A DNA stretch of 25,938 bases, taken from JBFHNV01 sp965365655 (GTDB lineage: Bacteria; Pseudomonadota; Gammaproteobacteria; HK1). The notes below the pieces were generated by a model. It did no database searches and was not told the origin of the DNA. It worked only from the letters and a program-made list of their open reading frames with translations. Position 1 is the first letter of the stretch, and every line of letters begins with the position of its first letter. Location: NCBI GenBank assembly GCA_965365655.1, contig CBDUCN010000026.1:1-25938 (forward strand). The letters are read 5' to 3'. Below are positions 1 to 7,376 of the stretch, piece by piece. The position numbers were made by a program, and so were the translations under genes.

Positions 1-219
1 CATACTCCATCCTCGCCCGCTCGGGGCACCTCAGCGACTCTGTCGGCGGGTCGGCTCGGTACTTGAGGGAACCGCCGCGCGCGCAACGACCCGGCAGGTC
101 GCCGGCGTTGCCGATGACGACGGACGGGCACCCTGGACACCCTGCCGGTGCCCTTGGCACCATTGCCCGACCGCGGCCGCGAGGGCCGTCCTCTGATCGA
201 CTGGCCGGGAGAGATGCCG

Positions 220-1398
220 ATGATGCGCTGCGCGTACAGAGCGCTGTGGTTCGCCGCGAGCGCACTGCTGATCGGCTGTGGCACGCCGCCGGAGCGGGTG
301 CTGTCCACGCAGCCGGCGGTGTTCGCGGCGCTGCCGAACGGGCACGACCCGCTGAACCCGGCGGCGTATTCGGCGTTCCTCGGCGAGATTTCCACCGGTG
401 CCGAGAACGGTACGCGCGTCCTGGAGCGCAGGAAGGGGCGCGCGCTGAACTACCTCTCGCTGTCCGGCGGCGGGCAGAACGGCGCCTTCGGCGCCGGCTT
501 TCTGATCGGCTGGCGCGAGAGCGGCCGGCGCCCGGTGTTCGACGCGGTCGGCGGCGTGAGCACCGGCGCGCTGCTCGCGACCCATGCGTTTCTCGGCACG
601 CCGGCCGACGACGCGCTGCTCGAGGAGATGTACACGCAGATCGACGCGGACGACGTCTACACCGACAACCCGATCCTGAGTCTCCTGTCCGGGGCGGACT
701 CCCTGAAGGACACCGCTCCGCTGCAGAGGCTGATCGCGCGCTACATCACCGCGGAGACGCTGCAGCGCGTCGCGGCGGCGTCCGAGGAGGACCGCCTGCT
801 GGTCGTGGGCACCACCAACGTCGACTACGGCCAGACCTGGGTCTGGAACATGTCCGCGATCGCGAAGGCGGGCGACCTGGAGCGCTACCGCAAGGTGCTG
901 CTCGCCTCGGCGTCGTTCCCCATCGTGTTTCCGCCGGTGGAGATCGACGGCCACCTGTTCGTCGACGGCGCCGCGAGGTCGAACGTGGTGATCGCGGGAT
1001 TGGGGGGGCAGAGCAGGCCTTCCCCGCCGCTGTACGGCCCGGGCAACGTCTACCTGATTGCGAACGGTCGGGACCGGCACCCGCCGGAGGCGCTGCGCCG
1101 CGCGCTGGGCGACGTCGCCGCGACCACGGTGGCCGTGATGATGGACCAGTCGATGCAGACGGCGCTGACCCGCTCGTACTTCGGCGCGCGCGTGCTGGGC
1201 TACGACTTCAACCTGGTCTCGATTCCGGACGACGTCAACATCGGAAAGGATCCGCTGGCCTTCGACCCGGTGCAGATGCGCGCGGCCTTCGATGCCGGGC
1301 TCGCCCTGGGCCGGCAGCCCGATCCGTGGTCGCACGTCCCGCCGAGCAGCGGCGACGTCCCGGCCTGGGCCCTGGAGTCCATCGACCCGGCCCGGTGA
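220..1398 (+). CDS. Patatin-like phospholipase, predicted lipoprotein
   Basis: Predicted lipid acyl hydrolase of the patatin family, 392 residues. Seen directly: the glycine-rich oxyanion loop SGGGQNGAFGAG at about residues 82-93, the nucleophile motif G-V-S-T-G with Ser114, and the DGA box at 249-251 giving the second dyad residue Asp249. All catalytic elements are therefore present. The N-terminus is a short lipoprotein signal ending in a lipobox L-I-G-C with Cys20, so the mature protein is probably lipid-anchored in the periplasm or outer membrane. I chose the ATG at 220 because a GGGAGAG ribosome-binding site lies about six bases upstream; in-frame ATGs at 148 and 214 are less well placed. 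A stem-loop covers the stop codon. The family cleaves acyl chains from phospholipids or other lipids; the actual substrate cannot be read from sequence. Confidence 0.9.
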   Translation: MMRCAYRALWFAASALLIGCGTPPERVLSTQPAVFAALPNGHDPLNPAAYSAFLGEISTGAENGTRVLERRKGRALNYLSLSGGGQNGAFGAGFLIGWRESGRRPVFDAVGGVSTGALLATHAFLGTPADDALLEEMYTQIDADDVYTDNPILSLLSGADSLKDTAPLQRLIARYITAETLQRVAAASEEDRLLVVGTTNVDYGQTWVWNMSAIAKAGDLERYRKVLLASASFPIVFPPVEIDGHLFVDGAARSNVVIAGLGGQSRPSPPLYGPGNVYLIANGRDRHPPEALRRALGDVAATTVAVMMDQSMQTALTRSYFGARVLGYDFNLVSIPDDVNIGKDPLAFDPVQMRAAFDAGLALGRQPDPWSHVPPSSGDVPAWALESIDPAR

Positions 1399-1422
1399 CG
1401 CGAGGGGGCAACCCGCGTCACC
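1394..1422 (+). terminator. Stem-loop over the patatin gene stop codon
   Basis: GGTGACGCG (1394-1402) pairs perfectly with CGCGTCACC (1414-1422) around an 11-base loop; the TGA stop is inside the left arm. There is no T-tract, so this is terminator-like or an mRNA-stabilising hairpin rather than a classical intrinsic terminator. Confidence 0.4.
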
Positions 1423-1519
1423 CGGTGCGGTGCGGGCGGGCGGCGCCTGCGCGATCAGGCGTGTGCGCAGCGGCTACCATTCCGCGCGGGTGTCTCTCGA
1501 GGGTCGAGGCCGCGAGTCC

Positions 1520-1777
1520 ATGTCCCTGCGCGACGAGGTGGAGAAGCGCCTTCCGAACTGGGCGAGCTGGTATCCCAGCGTGTTCGATGCGGCGCGCGAT
1601 CTGGGGCTGATCCGGGCGCGCGTCTGCGCGCCCTCGTCGTTGCTGCTGTCCAACCGCCATGCGGCGGTGCAGGCCCAGGCGGAGGCGGCCCACCGCGACA
1701 AGTGGGGCGGGCCCGAGGACCTGGAGACCCTGGGCGACGGGAACCGCAAGCGCCGCAAGCGTCGCCGCGGGCGCTGA
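1520..1777 (+). CDS. Small hypothetical protein with basic tail
   Basis: 85-residue protein that I do not recognise. The N-terminal two thirds look like an ordinary soluble fold (MSLRDEVEKRLPNW, then a Trp/Tyr-containing stretch, an amphipathic helix around residues 20-35 and an Ala/Gln-rich helix around 45-58). The last ten residues are almost entirely Lys/Arg (KRRKRRRGR), suggesting nucleic-acid or acidic-surface contact, which is inference only. Codon use is strongly GC3-biased like its neighbours, which supports a real gene. The frame stays open upstream to 1292, overlapping the patatin gene, but the ATG at 1520 is the sensible start. A TACCAT hexamer at 1475-1480 could be its -10 element. 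No signal peptide or membrane segment is seen. Confidence 0.6.
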   Translation: MSLRDEVEKRLPNWASWYPSVFDAARDLGLIRARVCAPSSLLLSNRHAAVQAQAEAAHRDKWGGPEDLETLGDGNRKRRKRRRGR

Positions 1778-1892
1778 CGCGGGGACGCCGGCGGGTTGCC
1801 GCACTGCCTGCGGCGCCGGGGTATGTCGCCGCGCGGCGTGTCCGCGCCGCCCCCGCAGCCGATCATCCTCGACCTGGCCGTGCCGCACGCCG

Positions 1893-2504
1893 TCAGAGCG
1901 AGCCCTCGACCGTGGTGAGCCCCAGCACCTTCCAGCTCTGCATGCCACCCCGGTAGTACAGGATCCGGTCCGCCGGGTAGCCCTCCCGGATCATCGCGCG
2001 GATCGCCATCGGCGACTGGCCGCACCACAGCCCGTTGCAGTAGAGCATCACCCGCTTCGCGCCGGCGCAGTCCCACTGCTCCGACGCCCTGATGCAGCCG
2101 AGCTCGTCGAGCCGCTCGGCGACCAGGGTGTACGGGATGTTCACCGACCCGGGAATGGTCTCCTTCACGTGCCAGTCCTCTGTGCGGGCGTCGATCAGCA
2201 CGCCCTCGTCGTTGGCAAGGAAATCGAGCAGCTCGAGCTCGCCGACCGTCGTCACGCCGTCCGCGACCTGCATCGGCTGGATGCAGAAGGGCGGACACGG
2301 CCGTGCGATCTTCGCGTAGGAGCCGGTGATGACGGCCTCGTTGTCCTGCACCCGCTCGATGGTCACGGGACCGTCGGCGGTTTCGACGACCACCTGCATC
2401 ATCTTCGAGCTGCCGATGCCCACGGGCCGCTGCTCCGCCGTTGCCGGTGCGTGCAGGGTCACGGCGAGGCACCCGATCAGCAGTGACCGGACCGTCATGT
2501 GCAT
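1893..2504 (-). CDS. Periplasmic rhodanese-like domain protein
   Basis: 203-residue protein with an N-terminal Sec signal peptide (hydrophobic stretch about residues 7-22, likely cleavage after A-T-A near 23). A rhodanese-like domain follows at about 88-198: the VLIDARTEDW strand, an IPGSVNIPY segment, the active-site loop C-N-G-L-W-C-G-Q-S with Cys156 as the likely sulfur-carrying cysteine, and the closing Y-Y-R-G-G-M-Q-S-W motif. Upstream of the domain is a C-P-P-F-C pair (Cys70, Cys74), and there are further cysteines at 137, 146 and 161, so disulfides or metal binding are possible. Start chosen at the ATG at 2504, which has an AAGGAG six bases upstream, the clearest Shine-Dalgarno in the window. 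The family transfers sulfane sulfur to thiols or cyanide; the real acceptor is unknown. It is divergent from the HDOD gene. Confidence 0.85.
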   Translation of the reverse strand: MHMTVRSLLIGCLAVTLHAPATAEQRPVGIGSSKMMQVVVETADGPVTIERVQDNEAVITGSYAKIARPCPPFCIQPMQVADGVTTVGELELLDFLANDEGVLIDARTEDWHVKETIPGSVNIPYTLVAERLDELGCIRASEQWDCAGAKRVMLYCNGLWCGQSPMAIRAMIREGYPADRILYYRGGMQSWKVLGLTTVEGSL

Positions 2505-2866
2505 CTGTGTCTCCTTCGGTGTGAGTCGCGATCGTCGATTCAAGGACCGGCGCGAAGTGTCGTCAACGGGCGCGAGGCGCCGAAATTGATCCAGGACGGG
2601 TTCGCGGCGGGCAGCGCGGCGCCGGTTCAGTGTCGCGTGCGTGGCCCCGGGGCCCTAGCCGGAGGAACGGTGGGAGATGCCGCCGATTCCGTCGACCGTG
2701 CGGGTGCGGACGGCGTCGCGAGGCCCTCGTCCGCGTGCCGGATCCCCTGCCGTGCGCCCGGGAACCGCCCGGTCCGGAAGAAGCCCGGGCCGATGACCCG
2801 GGCGCCCGCTCAAGATCCCGATCCGGATCGCCGCTAACCGGGAAGCCACACGCCTCCGGTGCGCTC
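2505..2866. other. Intergenic region between divergent rhodanese and HDOD genes
   Basis: 362 bases with no convincing gene; the open frame upstream of the HDOD start has Arg/Pro/Gly-rich noise composition. It must hold the promoters of both divergent genes, but I cannot pick a convincing -10/-35 pair. One stem-loop is clear: GCCCGGG (2783-2789), seven-base loop, CCCGGGC (2797-2803). Confidence 0.5.
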
Positions 2867-3736
2867 ATGAACGCCCAGCCCGTCGCCGACCTCTCCACGC
2901 GCAGCCGCGACCTCGTCGAGAGCCTCGCGCGCGAGCTGTCGGAGGACGAGCTCGAGCTGCCGTCGTTCCCCGACGCCGCGGAGAAGGTGCGCCGCACCCT
3001 GGAGGACCCACGCTGCTCGGGGCCGCGGCTCGTGCGCGCGATCGGCGCCGACCCGGCCCTCGCCGGGCAGATCGTCCGGCTCGCGAACTCCGCGGCGTAC
3101 CGGTCGGGCCCGGTGCGGATCACCACGCTGGTCTGCGCGATCGCACGCCTCGGCCACGACACCATCCGCAGCACCGCCGTGTCGCTGGCGATGCGCCAGC
3201 TTGCCGGCGCCGCCGCCCGGCCGGCGCTACGCGCGCCGCTGGGGCGCCTGTGGAAGCACAGCGTGCAGGTGGCAGCGCTGTCACACACGATCGCGAAGCG
3301 CACCCCGCACCTGCGCCCCGACGAGGCCATGCTGGCGGGGCTGGTGCACGACATCGGCAAGCTGTACATCCTGAGGCGCGCCGCGGACCACGGCGCGCAG
3401 TGCGCCGGCGACGGGGCCCTCGACGAGCTCGTCGATGCATGGCACGTCGGAATCGGCCGTGCGATCGTCGACGCGTGGGGCTTTCCCGACGCGGTCGGCG
3501 TCGCCGTCGACGAGCACGAGGAGGTCGAGCGCGATCCCGGGCCCGACGCGGACATTGCAGACGTCGTGCTGGTCGCGAACCTGCTCGCCCGGCATGCGGC
3601 CGGAGAGATCGCGTCGCTGGACTGGCAGCGGGTCCCCGCGTTCGGGAAGCTCGGACTCAGGCCCGGCAACACCGGCGAGGTGCTGCAGGGATCTGCGGCG
3701 GAGATCCGATCCATCGTCGACGCGCTCGAAGGCTGA
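2867..3736 (+). CDS. HDOD domain protein (HD-related signalling output domain)
   Basis: 289 residues, essentially a single HDOD domain at about 30-225. The typical opening is present (LPSFPDAAEKV), followed by DPALAGQIVRLANSAAY, and the HD-type motif G-L-V-H-D-I-G-K at about 158-165. The first histidine of a full HD-GYP enzyme and its GYP motif are not evident, in line with HDOD proteins generally, which regulate motility, development or c-di-GMP networks rather than hydrolyse nucleotides. No receiver, GGDEF or EAL domain is attached and there is no membrane segment, so it is a stand-alone cytoplasmic protein. The frame is open upstream to 2630, but the residues before the ATG at 2867 look non-coding. 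No strong ribosome-binding site is visible. Confidence 0.85.
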   Translation: MNAQPVADLSTRSRDLVESLARELSEDELELPSFPDAAEKVRRTLEDPRCSGPRLVRAIGADPALAGQIVRLANSAAYRSGPVRITTLVCAIARLGHDTIRSTAVSLAMRQLAGAAARPALRAPLGRLWKHSVQVAALSHTIAKRTPHLRPDEAMLAGLVHDIGKLYILRRAADHGAQCAGDGALDELVDAWHVGIGRAIVDAWGFPDAVGVAVDEHEEVERDPGPDADIADVVLVANLLARHAAGEIASLDWQRVPAFGKLGLRPGNTGEVLQGSAAEIRSIVDALEG

Positions 3737-3858
3737 TCGGACGTCCTTCACGCGCAGCCGCCGCGTGATGCGGACGGTGCACGACGCCGCGGCCTCGCCG
3801 CGGTTCGCGGCGCCCGATCCGGGGCCTCGAGGGCCGGGTCCCCGGTCCTTGATCCCGG

Positions 3859-3879
3859 GCGGCGGGCGTCGCCCGCCGC
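3859..3879. repeat. Perfect 9-bp stem-loop
   Basis: GCGGCGGGC (3859-3867) and GCCCGCCGC (3871-3879) pair perfectly around a three-base loop. It lies 120 bases after the HDOD gene and could limit readthrough, but there is no T-tract after it. Confidence 0.4.
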
Positions 3880-3933
3880 AGGCCGGCGTCACGCAGCGCG
3901 TCCTCGGGAGGCGTCCGGGCCGTCGCGCCCCGC

Positions 3934-3939
3934 TATACT
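3934..3939 (+). promoter_or_regulatory. Candidate -10 element for the phosphoesterase gene
   Basis: TATACT matches the sigma-70 -10 consensus at five of six positions and stands out in this GC-rich intergenic DNA. A start near 3946 would give a leader of about 30 bases before the ATG at 3977. I see no good -35 hexamer at the right spacing. Confidence 0.45.
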
Positions 3940-3976
3940 GACGAAGGCGTCGCCCGAACCGGCGGTGCGCGACACG

Positions 3977-4942
3977 ATGTCCAGCGATCCCCTTCCGGGC
4001 CCCAGCGACGAGGATACCGAGGCACGCCTCGCACGGCGCATCGCGCGCCGCCACCTGCGCCAGCGCCTCGGCATCGAGGCGGAGCGCCACGCGCGCGTGT
4101 TCGGCCAGGGCGCGAACTTCTTTCACATCGAGAACTGGTACTCGGTGCACGGCCTGATCCGCGTCGTGCTGCGCCTCGCCGGCGTGCACGCCCGCGGCCG
4201 GCGCAATGCCGTGGACGTGCGCGTGCGCGAGAACCGGATCGTGCTGCCGCGCCTGCCGGCGGTGTTCGACGGCTTCACGCTGCTGCACCTGACGGATCTG
4301 CACCTCGACATGCGCGACGACATGCCGGCCGCGATCGCGCGCCGCGTGGAAGGCCTGCAGCACGACGCGGTGGTGCTCACCGGCGACTTCCGCGCGAGCA
4401 CCGTCGGCCCGTGGCGCCCCGCGGTCGACGGGCTGCGCGCGCTGCGCGGCGCGCTGGGCGAGCGCGTGTACGCGGTGCTCGGCAACCATGACAGCATCCG
4501 CATGGTGCCGGCGATGGAGGACCTCGGCATCGAGGTGCTGCTCAACGAGGCGGTGGCGATCGAGCGCGGCGATGCGCGGCTGTGGCTCGCAGGCATCGAC
4601 GACCCGCACTACTATCGCTCACACAACCTCGAGCGTGCCGGGGAGTCCATTCCCGACGATGACGTCGCGGTGCTGCTCGCCCATTCGCCGGAGGTGTATC
4701 GGGAGGCCGCGCACGCGGGCTTCGACGTGATGCTGTGCGGACACACGCACGCCGGCCAGATCTGCCTCCCCGGCGGCGTGCCGCTGATGACCAATGCGCG
4801 CTGCCCGCGCCGCTACTGCGCGGGCGCGTGGCGCCACGCGGACCTGGTCGGCTACACGTCGGCCGGCGCCGGCGTCTCGATCGTGGACGTGCGGCTGAAC
4901 TGTCCCGCGGAGGCGACCCTGCACCGGCTGTCGCGCGCGTGA
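3977..4942 (+). CDS. Metallophosphoesterase (YkuE/LpxG-like)
   Basis: 321-residue calcineurin-like phosphoesterase. All metal-binding motifs are intact: Asp107-x-His109 (LTDLHL), Gly136-Asp137, Gly169-Asn-His-Asp172, His236 in AHSP, and Gly255-His-Thr-His258-Ala-Gly-Gln. The GHTHAGQ ending is typical of the YkuE branch, whose members hydrolyse phosphoester or pyrophosphate bonds; the LpxG subgroup acts on UDP-2,3-diacylglucosamine. The first 95 residues are an extra charged helical region, with no membrane segment or twin-arginine signal seen, unlike many YkuE proteins. Start: ATG at 3977; an in-frame GTG at 3965 is an alternative. It ends 14 bases from the convergent CarS-like gene, so a lipid-linked substrate is an attractive but unproven guess. 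Confidence 0.88.
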   Translation: MSSDPLPGPSDEDTEARLARRIARRHLRQRLGIEAERHARVFGQGANFFHIENWYSVHGLIRVVLRLAGVHARGRRNAVDVRVRENRIVLPRLPAVFDGFTLLHLTDLHLDMRDDMPAAIARRVEGLQHDAVVLTGDFRASTVGPWRPAVDGLRALRGALGERVYAVLGNHDSIRMVPAMEDLGIEVLLNEAVAIERGDARLWLAGIDDPHYYRSHNLERAGESIPDDDVAVLLAHSPEVYREAAHAGFDVMLCGHTHAGQICLPGGVPLMTNARCPRRYCAGAWRHADLVGYTSAGAGVSIVDVRLNCPAEATLHRLSRA

Positions 4943-4956
4943 GCGTACGCTCCCCG

Positions 4957-5445
4957 TCAGCGCGGGCGGCGTCGTACGCCGAGACGGTAGGCGAGCCGCG
5001 ACGCGAGCGGGTGCAGCGCGAGGAACAGCAGGCACGCCGCGACGATCTCGGAGGGCCCTGCTTCGACACGGTCGCGGAGCACGAGCAGCGGCAGCAGCGA
5101 CTCGGGAAGCTGATCGAGCACCGGCGCGCTGTGCCCCGGCGCGAGGCGCAGGCGGCGCTTCACGAAGCTGGACGAGAGGTCCCCGGCCATCGACGCCGCG
5201 CCGAGCATCGCGCCGGTCGCCGGAGGCCACCCGAGCGCCCAGGCCGCCGCGGCGGATGCGGCGATCGACGCCAGCACCCCGCGCCAGGTCTTGTCACGGC
5301 CGAGCAGCGGCGTTGCGTCCGGCAGCGTCGCACCGAGGTCCACCGGCAGCGCGAGGCGCTCGCGCAGCGCGCGGTGCGCGAGGATCGGCGCCGCGTTCGC
5401 GACGACCAGCACGATGAGCAGGCGCACGACCAGGGCGGCGTCCAT
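4957..5445 (-). CDS. CDP-archaeol synthase (CarS)-like cytidylyltransferase
   Basis: 162-residue integral membrane protein with four to five hydrophobic segments. It carries the signature of the CarS family (archaeal CTP:2,3-di-O-geranylgeranylglycerol-phosphate cytidylyltransferase): A-N-A-A-P at 16-20, an aspartate near 36, L-L-G-x-D-K-T-W-R-G at 47-56, G-D-L-S-S-S-F-V-K-R-R at 88-98, and D-Q-L-P at 111-114. By family knowledge it should activate a phosphatidic-acid-like or isoprenoid lipid phosphate with CTP, giving a CDP-lipid in the inner membrane. Start chosen at the ATG at 5445 because the distance to the ANxxP motif matches the family; a TTG at 5481 with a GAGGA upstream is possible. 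It is divergent from a CDP-alcohol phosphatidyltransferase, the kind of enzyme that would consume its product. Confidence 0.82.
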   Translation of the reverse strand: MDAALVVRLLIVLVVANAAPILAHRALRERLALPVDLGATLPDATPLLGRDKTWRGVLASIAASAAAAWALGWPPATGAMLGAASMAGDLSSSFVKRRLRLAPGHSAPVLDQLPESLLPLLVLRDRVEAGPSEIVAACLLFLALHPLASRLAYRLGVRRRPR

Positions 5446-5528
5446 GCGTGTATCGAACGCCTGGATCGCGTCGCGGATCAAGCACGACGATGTCCTCGCG
5501 CCGCGCCGCGCGGGGCGCAGGACCGGCC

Positions 5529-6089
5529 ATGGCCCCTGCGCTGAGCCTGCCGAACGCGCTCAGCGCGCTGCGTCTGGTGCTGGCGCCGGTGCTGATCCTG
5601 CTCGCGCTGCACGGTCATCCGACGGCGGTCGCGGCCGTGCTGGCCGCGTCGTTCGCGACCGACGCCCTGGACGGCTACCTCGCGCGCCGCCTCGGCCAGA
5701 CCTCGGCACTCGGCGCGAAGCTCGACTCGCTGGGCGACTTCGCGATCTACGCGTCGGTCCCGCTGTGCGCGTGGTGGGCGCTGCCCGAGGTCTTCGTGCG
5801 GAACCTGCCGTTCTTCGCGGTCGGGCTCGCGAGCGTCGTGTTGCCGCCGCTCGCCGGATGGCTTCGCTTTCGCCGGACCACGAGCTACCACACCTGGCTG
5901 GTGAAGTTCGCGGCGGTGGTGATGGGCGCGAGCGTCGTGGTGCTGTTCGCGGGCGGTCCGGAGTGGCCGTTTCGGGCCGCGGTGCCGGTCGTGCTGCTCG
6001 CCAGCCTCGAGGAGATCGCGATCACGATGACGCTGCGCGCGCCGCGCACGAACGTGCGATCGCTGTGGCACGTGCTGAGGACGCGATGA
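5529..6089 (+). CDS. CDP-alcohol phosphatidyltransferase family protein
   Basis: 186-residue membrane enzyme with about six hydrophobic segments. The complete family motif D(x)2DG(x)2AR(x)8G(x)3D(x)3D is present without a gap: Asp45, Asp48-Gly49, Ala52-Arg53, Gly62, Asp66, Asp70. Such enzymes displace CMP from a CDP-lipid with an alcohol (glycerol phosphate, serine, inositol phosphate, choline and others). The length fits PgsA-like members, but nothing visible fixes the acceptor alcohol. The start ATG has an AGGA about six bases upstream. The neighbouring divergent CarS-like gene starts only 83 bases away, so the two probably share a promoter region and a pathway, with the CarS-like protein supplying the CDP-activated lipid. 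Confidence 0.88.
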   Translation: MAPALSLPNALSALRLVLAPVLILLALHGHPTAVAAVLAASFATDALDGYLARRLGQTSALGAKLDSLGDFAIYASVPLCAWWALPEVFVRNLPFFAVGLASVVLPPLAGWLRFRRTTSYHTWLVKFAAVVMGASVVVLFAGGPEWPFRAAVPVVLLASLEEIAITMTLRAPRTNVRSLWHVLRTR

Positions 6090-6132
6090 GCGGGATGCGC
6101 CGCTTCCCGGCGCGGTGCGGCGCGGCCGCGCG

Positions 6133-7050
6133 CTACTCGCAGCGGAACTCGATGATGCCCTGCGGGTTGCTCTCCGGGTTGCCCCCCATGCACAGCTTCC
6201 CGCGCCCGCGCAGCGCGAAGTCCTCGCGGCGCAGCGGTGTCGGCGTGCCGTCCTCGGCGACGACCAGCGTCCCGTTGGCGCTGTTGTCGGCGATGTAGAA
6301 GCGCCCGCGGCGGTACTCGATCTGCGCGTGGTGGCGAGACGTCAGGTCACTGGGCACCACGAGGTCGTTGCCTTCCACCCGGCCGATGGAGACCTCGGGG
6401 TTGTCGGCGTCGCAGCGCAGGGTCTTGCCGCCGTAGCAGAGCTCCAGCAGCGTCTGGGTGACGCGCTGCGAGGGAAGGGCGACGTCGGCCATCTGCGTCA
6501 GCCCGCTGATCTCCCAGATCAGCTCGTGCACCTCGAGCGGGGCGCCGCTGGCGTCCGAGGTCACGCGGTCCTGGAACCGGGCGCCGCCGCGCAGCATCGC
6601 GGGCAGCGCCTCCAGCGTCTGCGCGGTGGTGAGCACCTGGTCGGCCTTGGCGAGCTTGATCACCTGCTGCGCGGTGATCGGCGCCTCGCCGAGGTAGTCG
6701 TCCACCTCTTCGAGCGCGGCGCCGTAATGCATCCCCACCTTGATCCGCAGCTCGCCGGTGACGAAGCGGCCTTCCTCGCTCGCGCGGCGCACCGCACCCT
6801 GCATGTCGGTTCCGGCGCGCACGCCCGCCGACGGATCGTGGAATACCGCCATGACCTCGTCGCCGATGGTCTTCACGAGCCGGCCGCCGTGGCTCTCGAT
6901 CACGTCGGTGAGCACCTCGATGCAGGCTGCGCAGGCGTCGCGCGCCGCCGTGTCGCCGTGCTCCTCGAACAGCCGGGTGCTGCCGCTGATGTCGGCGTAG
7001 AGCACCAGCAGGGGCTGCGCGTCGCTGAGGGTCTCGTCACCCGATTCCAT
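6133..7050 (-). CDS. Adenylate/guanylate cyclase-homology domain with FHA domain
   Basis: 305-residue soluble protein. Residues 12-145 are a class III nucleotide cyclase domain: LYADISGST with metal-binding Asp20, and K-T-I-G-D-E-V with Lys60 in the adenine-selecting position and the second metal residue Asp64. In the later D-x-x-G segment (Asp118-Gly121) the usual V-N-x-A-x-R run is replaced by P-I-T-A-Q-Q, so the transition-state Asn and Arg are Ile125 and Gln129. Residues about 215-290 are an FHA phosphothreonine-binding domain: S-I-G-R at 221-224, S-R-H at 238-240, and A-N-G-T at 258-261. The protein may be a weak or inactive cyclase acting as a phospho-dependent sensor. Start ATG at 7050 has no Shine-Dalgarno; an in-frame ATG lies at 7101. 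Confidence 0.85.
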   Translation of the reverse strand: MESGDETLSDAQPLLVLYADISGSTRLFEEHGDTAARDACAACIEVLTDVIESHGGRLVKTIGDEVMAVFHDPSAGVRAGTDMQGAVRRASEEGRFVTGELRIKVGMHYGAALEEVDDYLGEAPITAQQVIKLAKADQVLTTAQTLEALPAMLRGGARFQDRVTSDASGAPLEVHELIWEISGLTQMADVALPSQRVTQTLLELCYGGKTLRCDADNPEVSIGRVEGNDLVVPSDLTSRHHAQIEYRRGRFYIADNSANGTLVVAEDGTPTPLRREDFALRGRGKLCMGGNPESNPQGIIEFRCE

Positions 7051-7376
7051 CGCGGCAGTGTAGTCGAGTGCGGGCGCGGAATTCTCGGCCCGGCGAGGCA
7101 TGTGGAAGCAACCGGGTCGACGCGGAATCCGACGCCGGCGGCCGCCTGGGTCCGCCGACCAGGCCGGGCCCGGCCGTCGCGCCGGGGTGGTCCGGACCCG
7201 GTAGGCACCGCTGCGGCCTACGCCGGAGCCTGTGTGGGCCGCCGCGCGCCGCCGCCGCGCAGAACCGGACAATCGCGTGCCGGCGTGCGCCAGGCCCGCG
7301 TTCCGCGGGCGCCGCCCGGCGCGGGTCGGCGCTGTAGCATCGCGTCCCCGACCCCCAAGCGCCGACGCCCGCCGCG
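7051..7376. other. Divergent intergenic region with two palindromes
   Basis: 326 bases between the cyclase-FHA gene and the ABC exporter operon, with no credible gene. It contains a 14-bp perfect palindrome GGCCGGGCCCGGCC (7162-7175) and a 10-bp palindrome GGTCCGGACC (7189-7198), which could be protein-binding sites or simply GC-rich chance. A TAGCAT at 7335-7340 is a possible -10 for the exporter. Confidence 0.4.
7057..7062 (-). promoter_or_regulatory. Candidate -10 element giving a leaderless cyclase mRNA
   Basis: On the minus strand TACACT occupies positions -12 to -7 relative to the cyclase ATG at 7050. If used, transcription would begin at or near the start codon. The absence of a Shine-Dalgarno fits this; no clear -35 is seen. 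Confidence 0.3.

Noticed and set aside
1..10. CAT at 1-3 and 8-10 could be start codons of a minus-strand gene running off the left edge, with GAGG upstream
   Set aside because: Only one to three codons would be inside the window, so a gene cannot be supported.
31..1335. 434-codon minus-strand open frame across the patatin gene
   Set aside because: Arg/Val/His/Gln-rich shadow of a gene with intact catalytic motifs.
2630..2866. N-terminal extension of the HDOD protein from an upstream start
   Set aside because: The extra residues are Arg/Pro/Gly-rich without family resemblance, whereas the ATG at 2867 gives a normal HDOD length.
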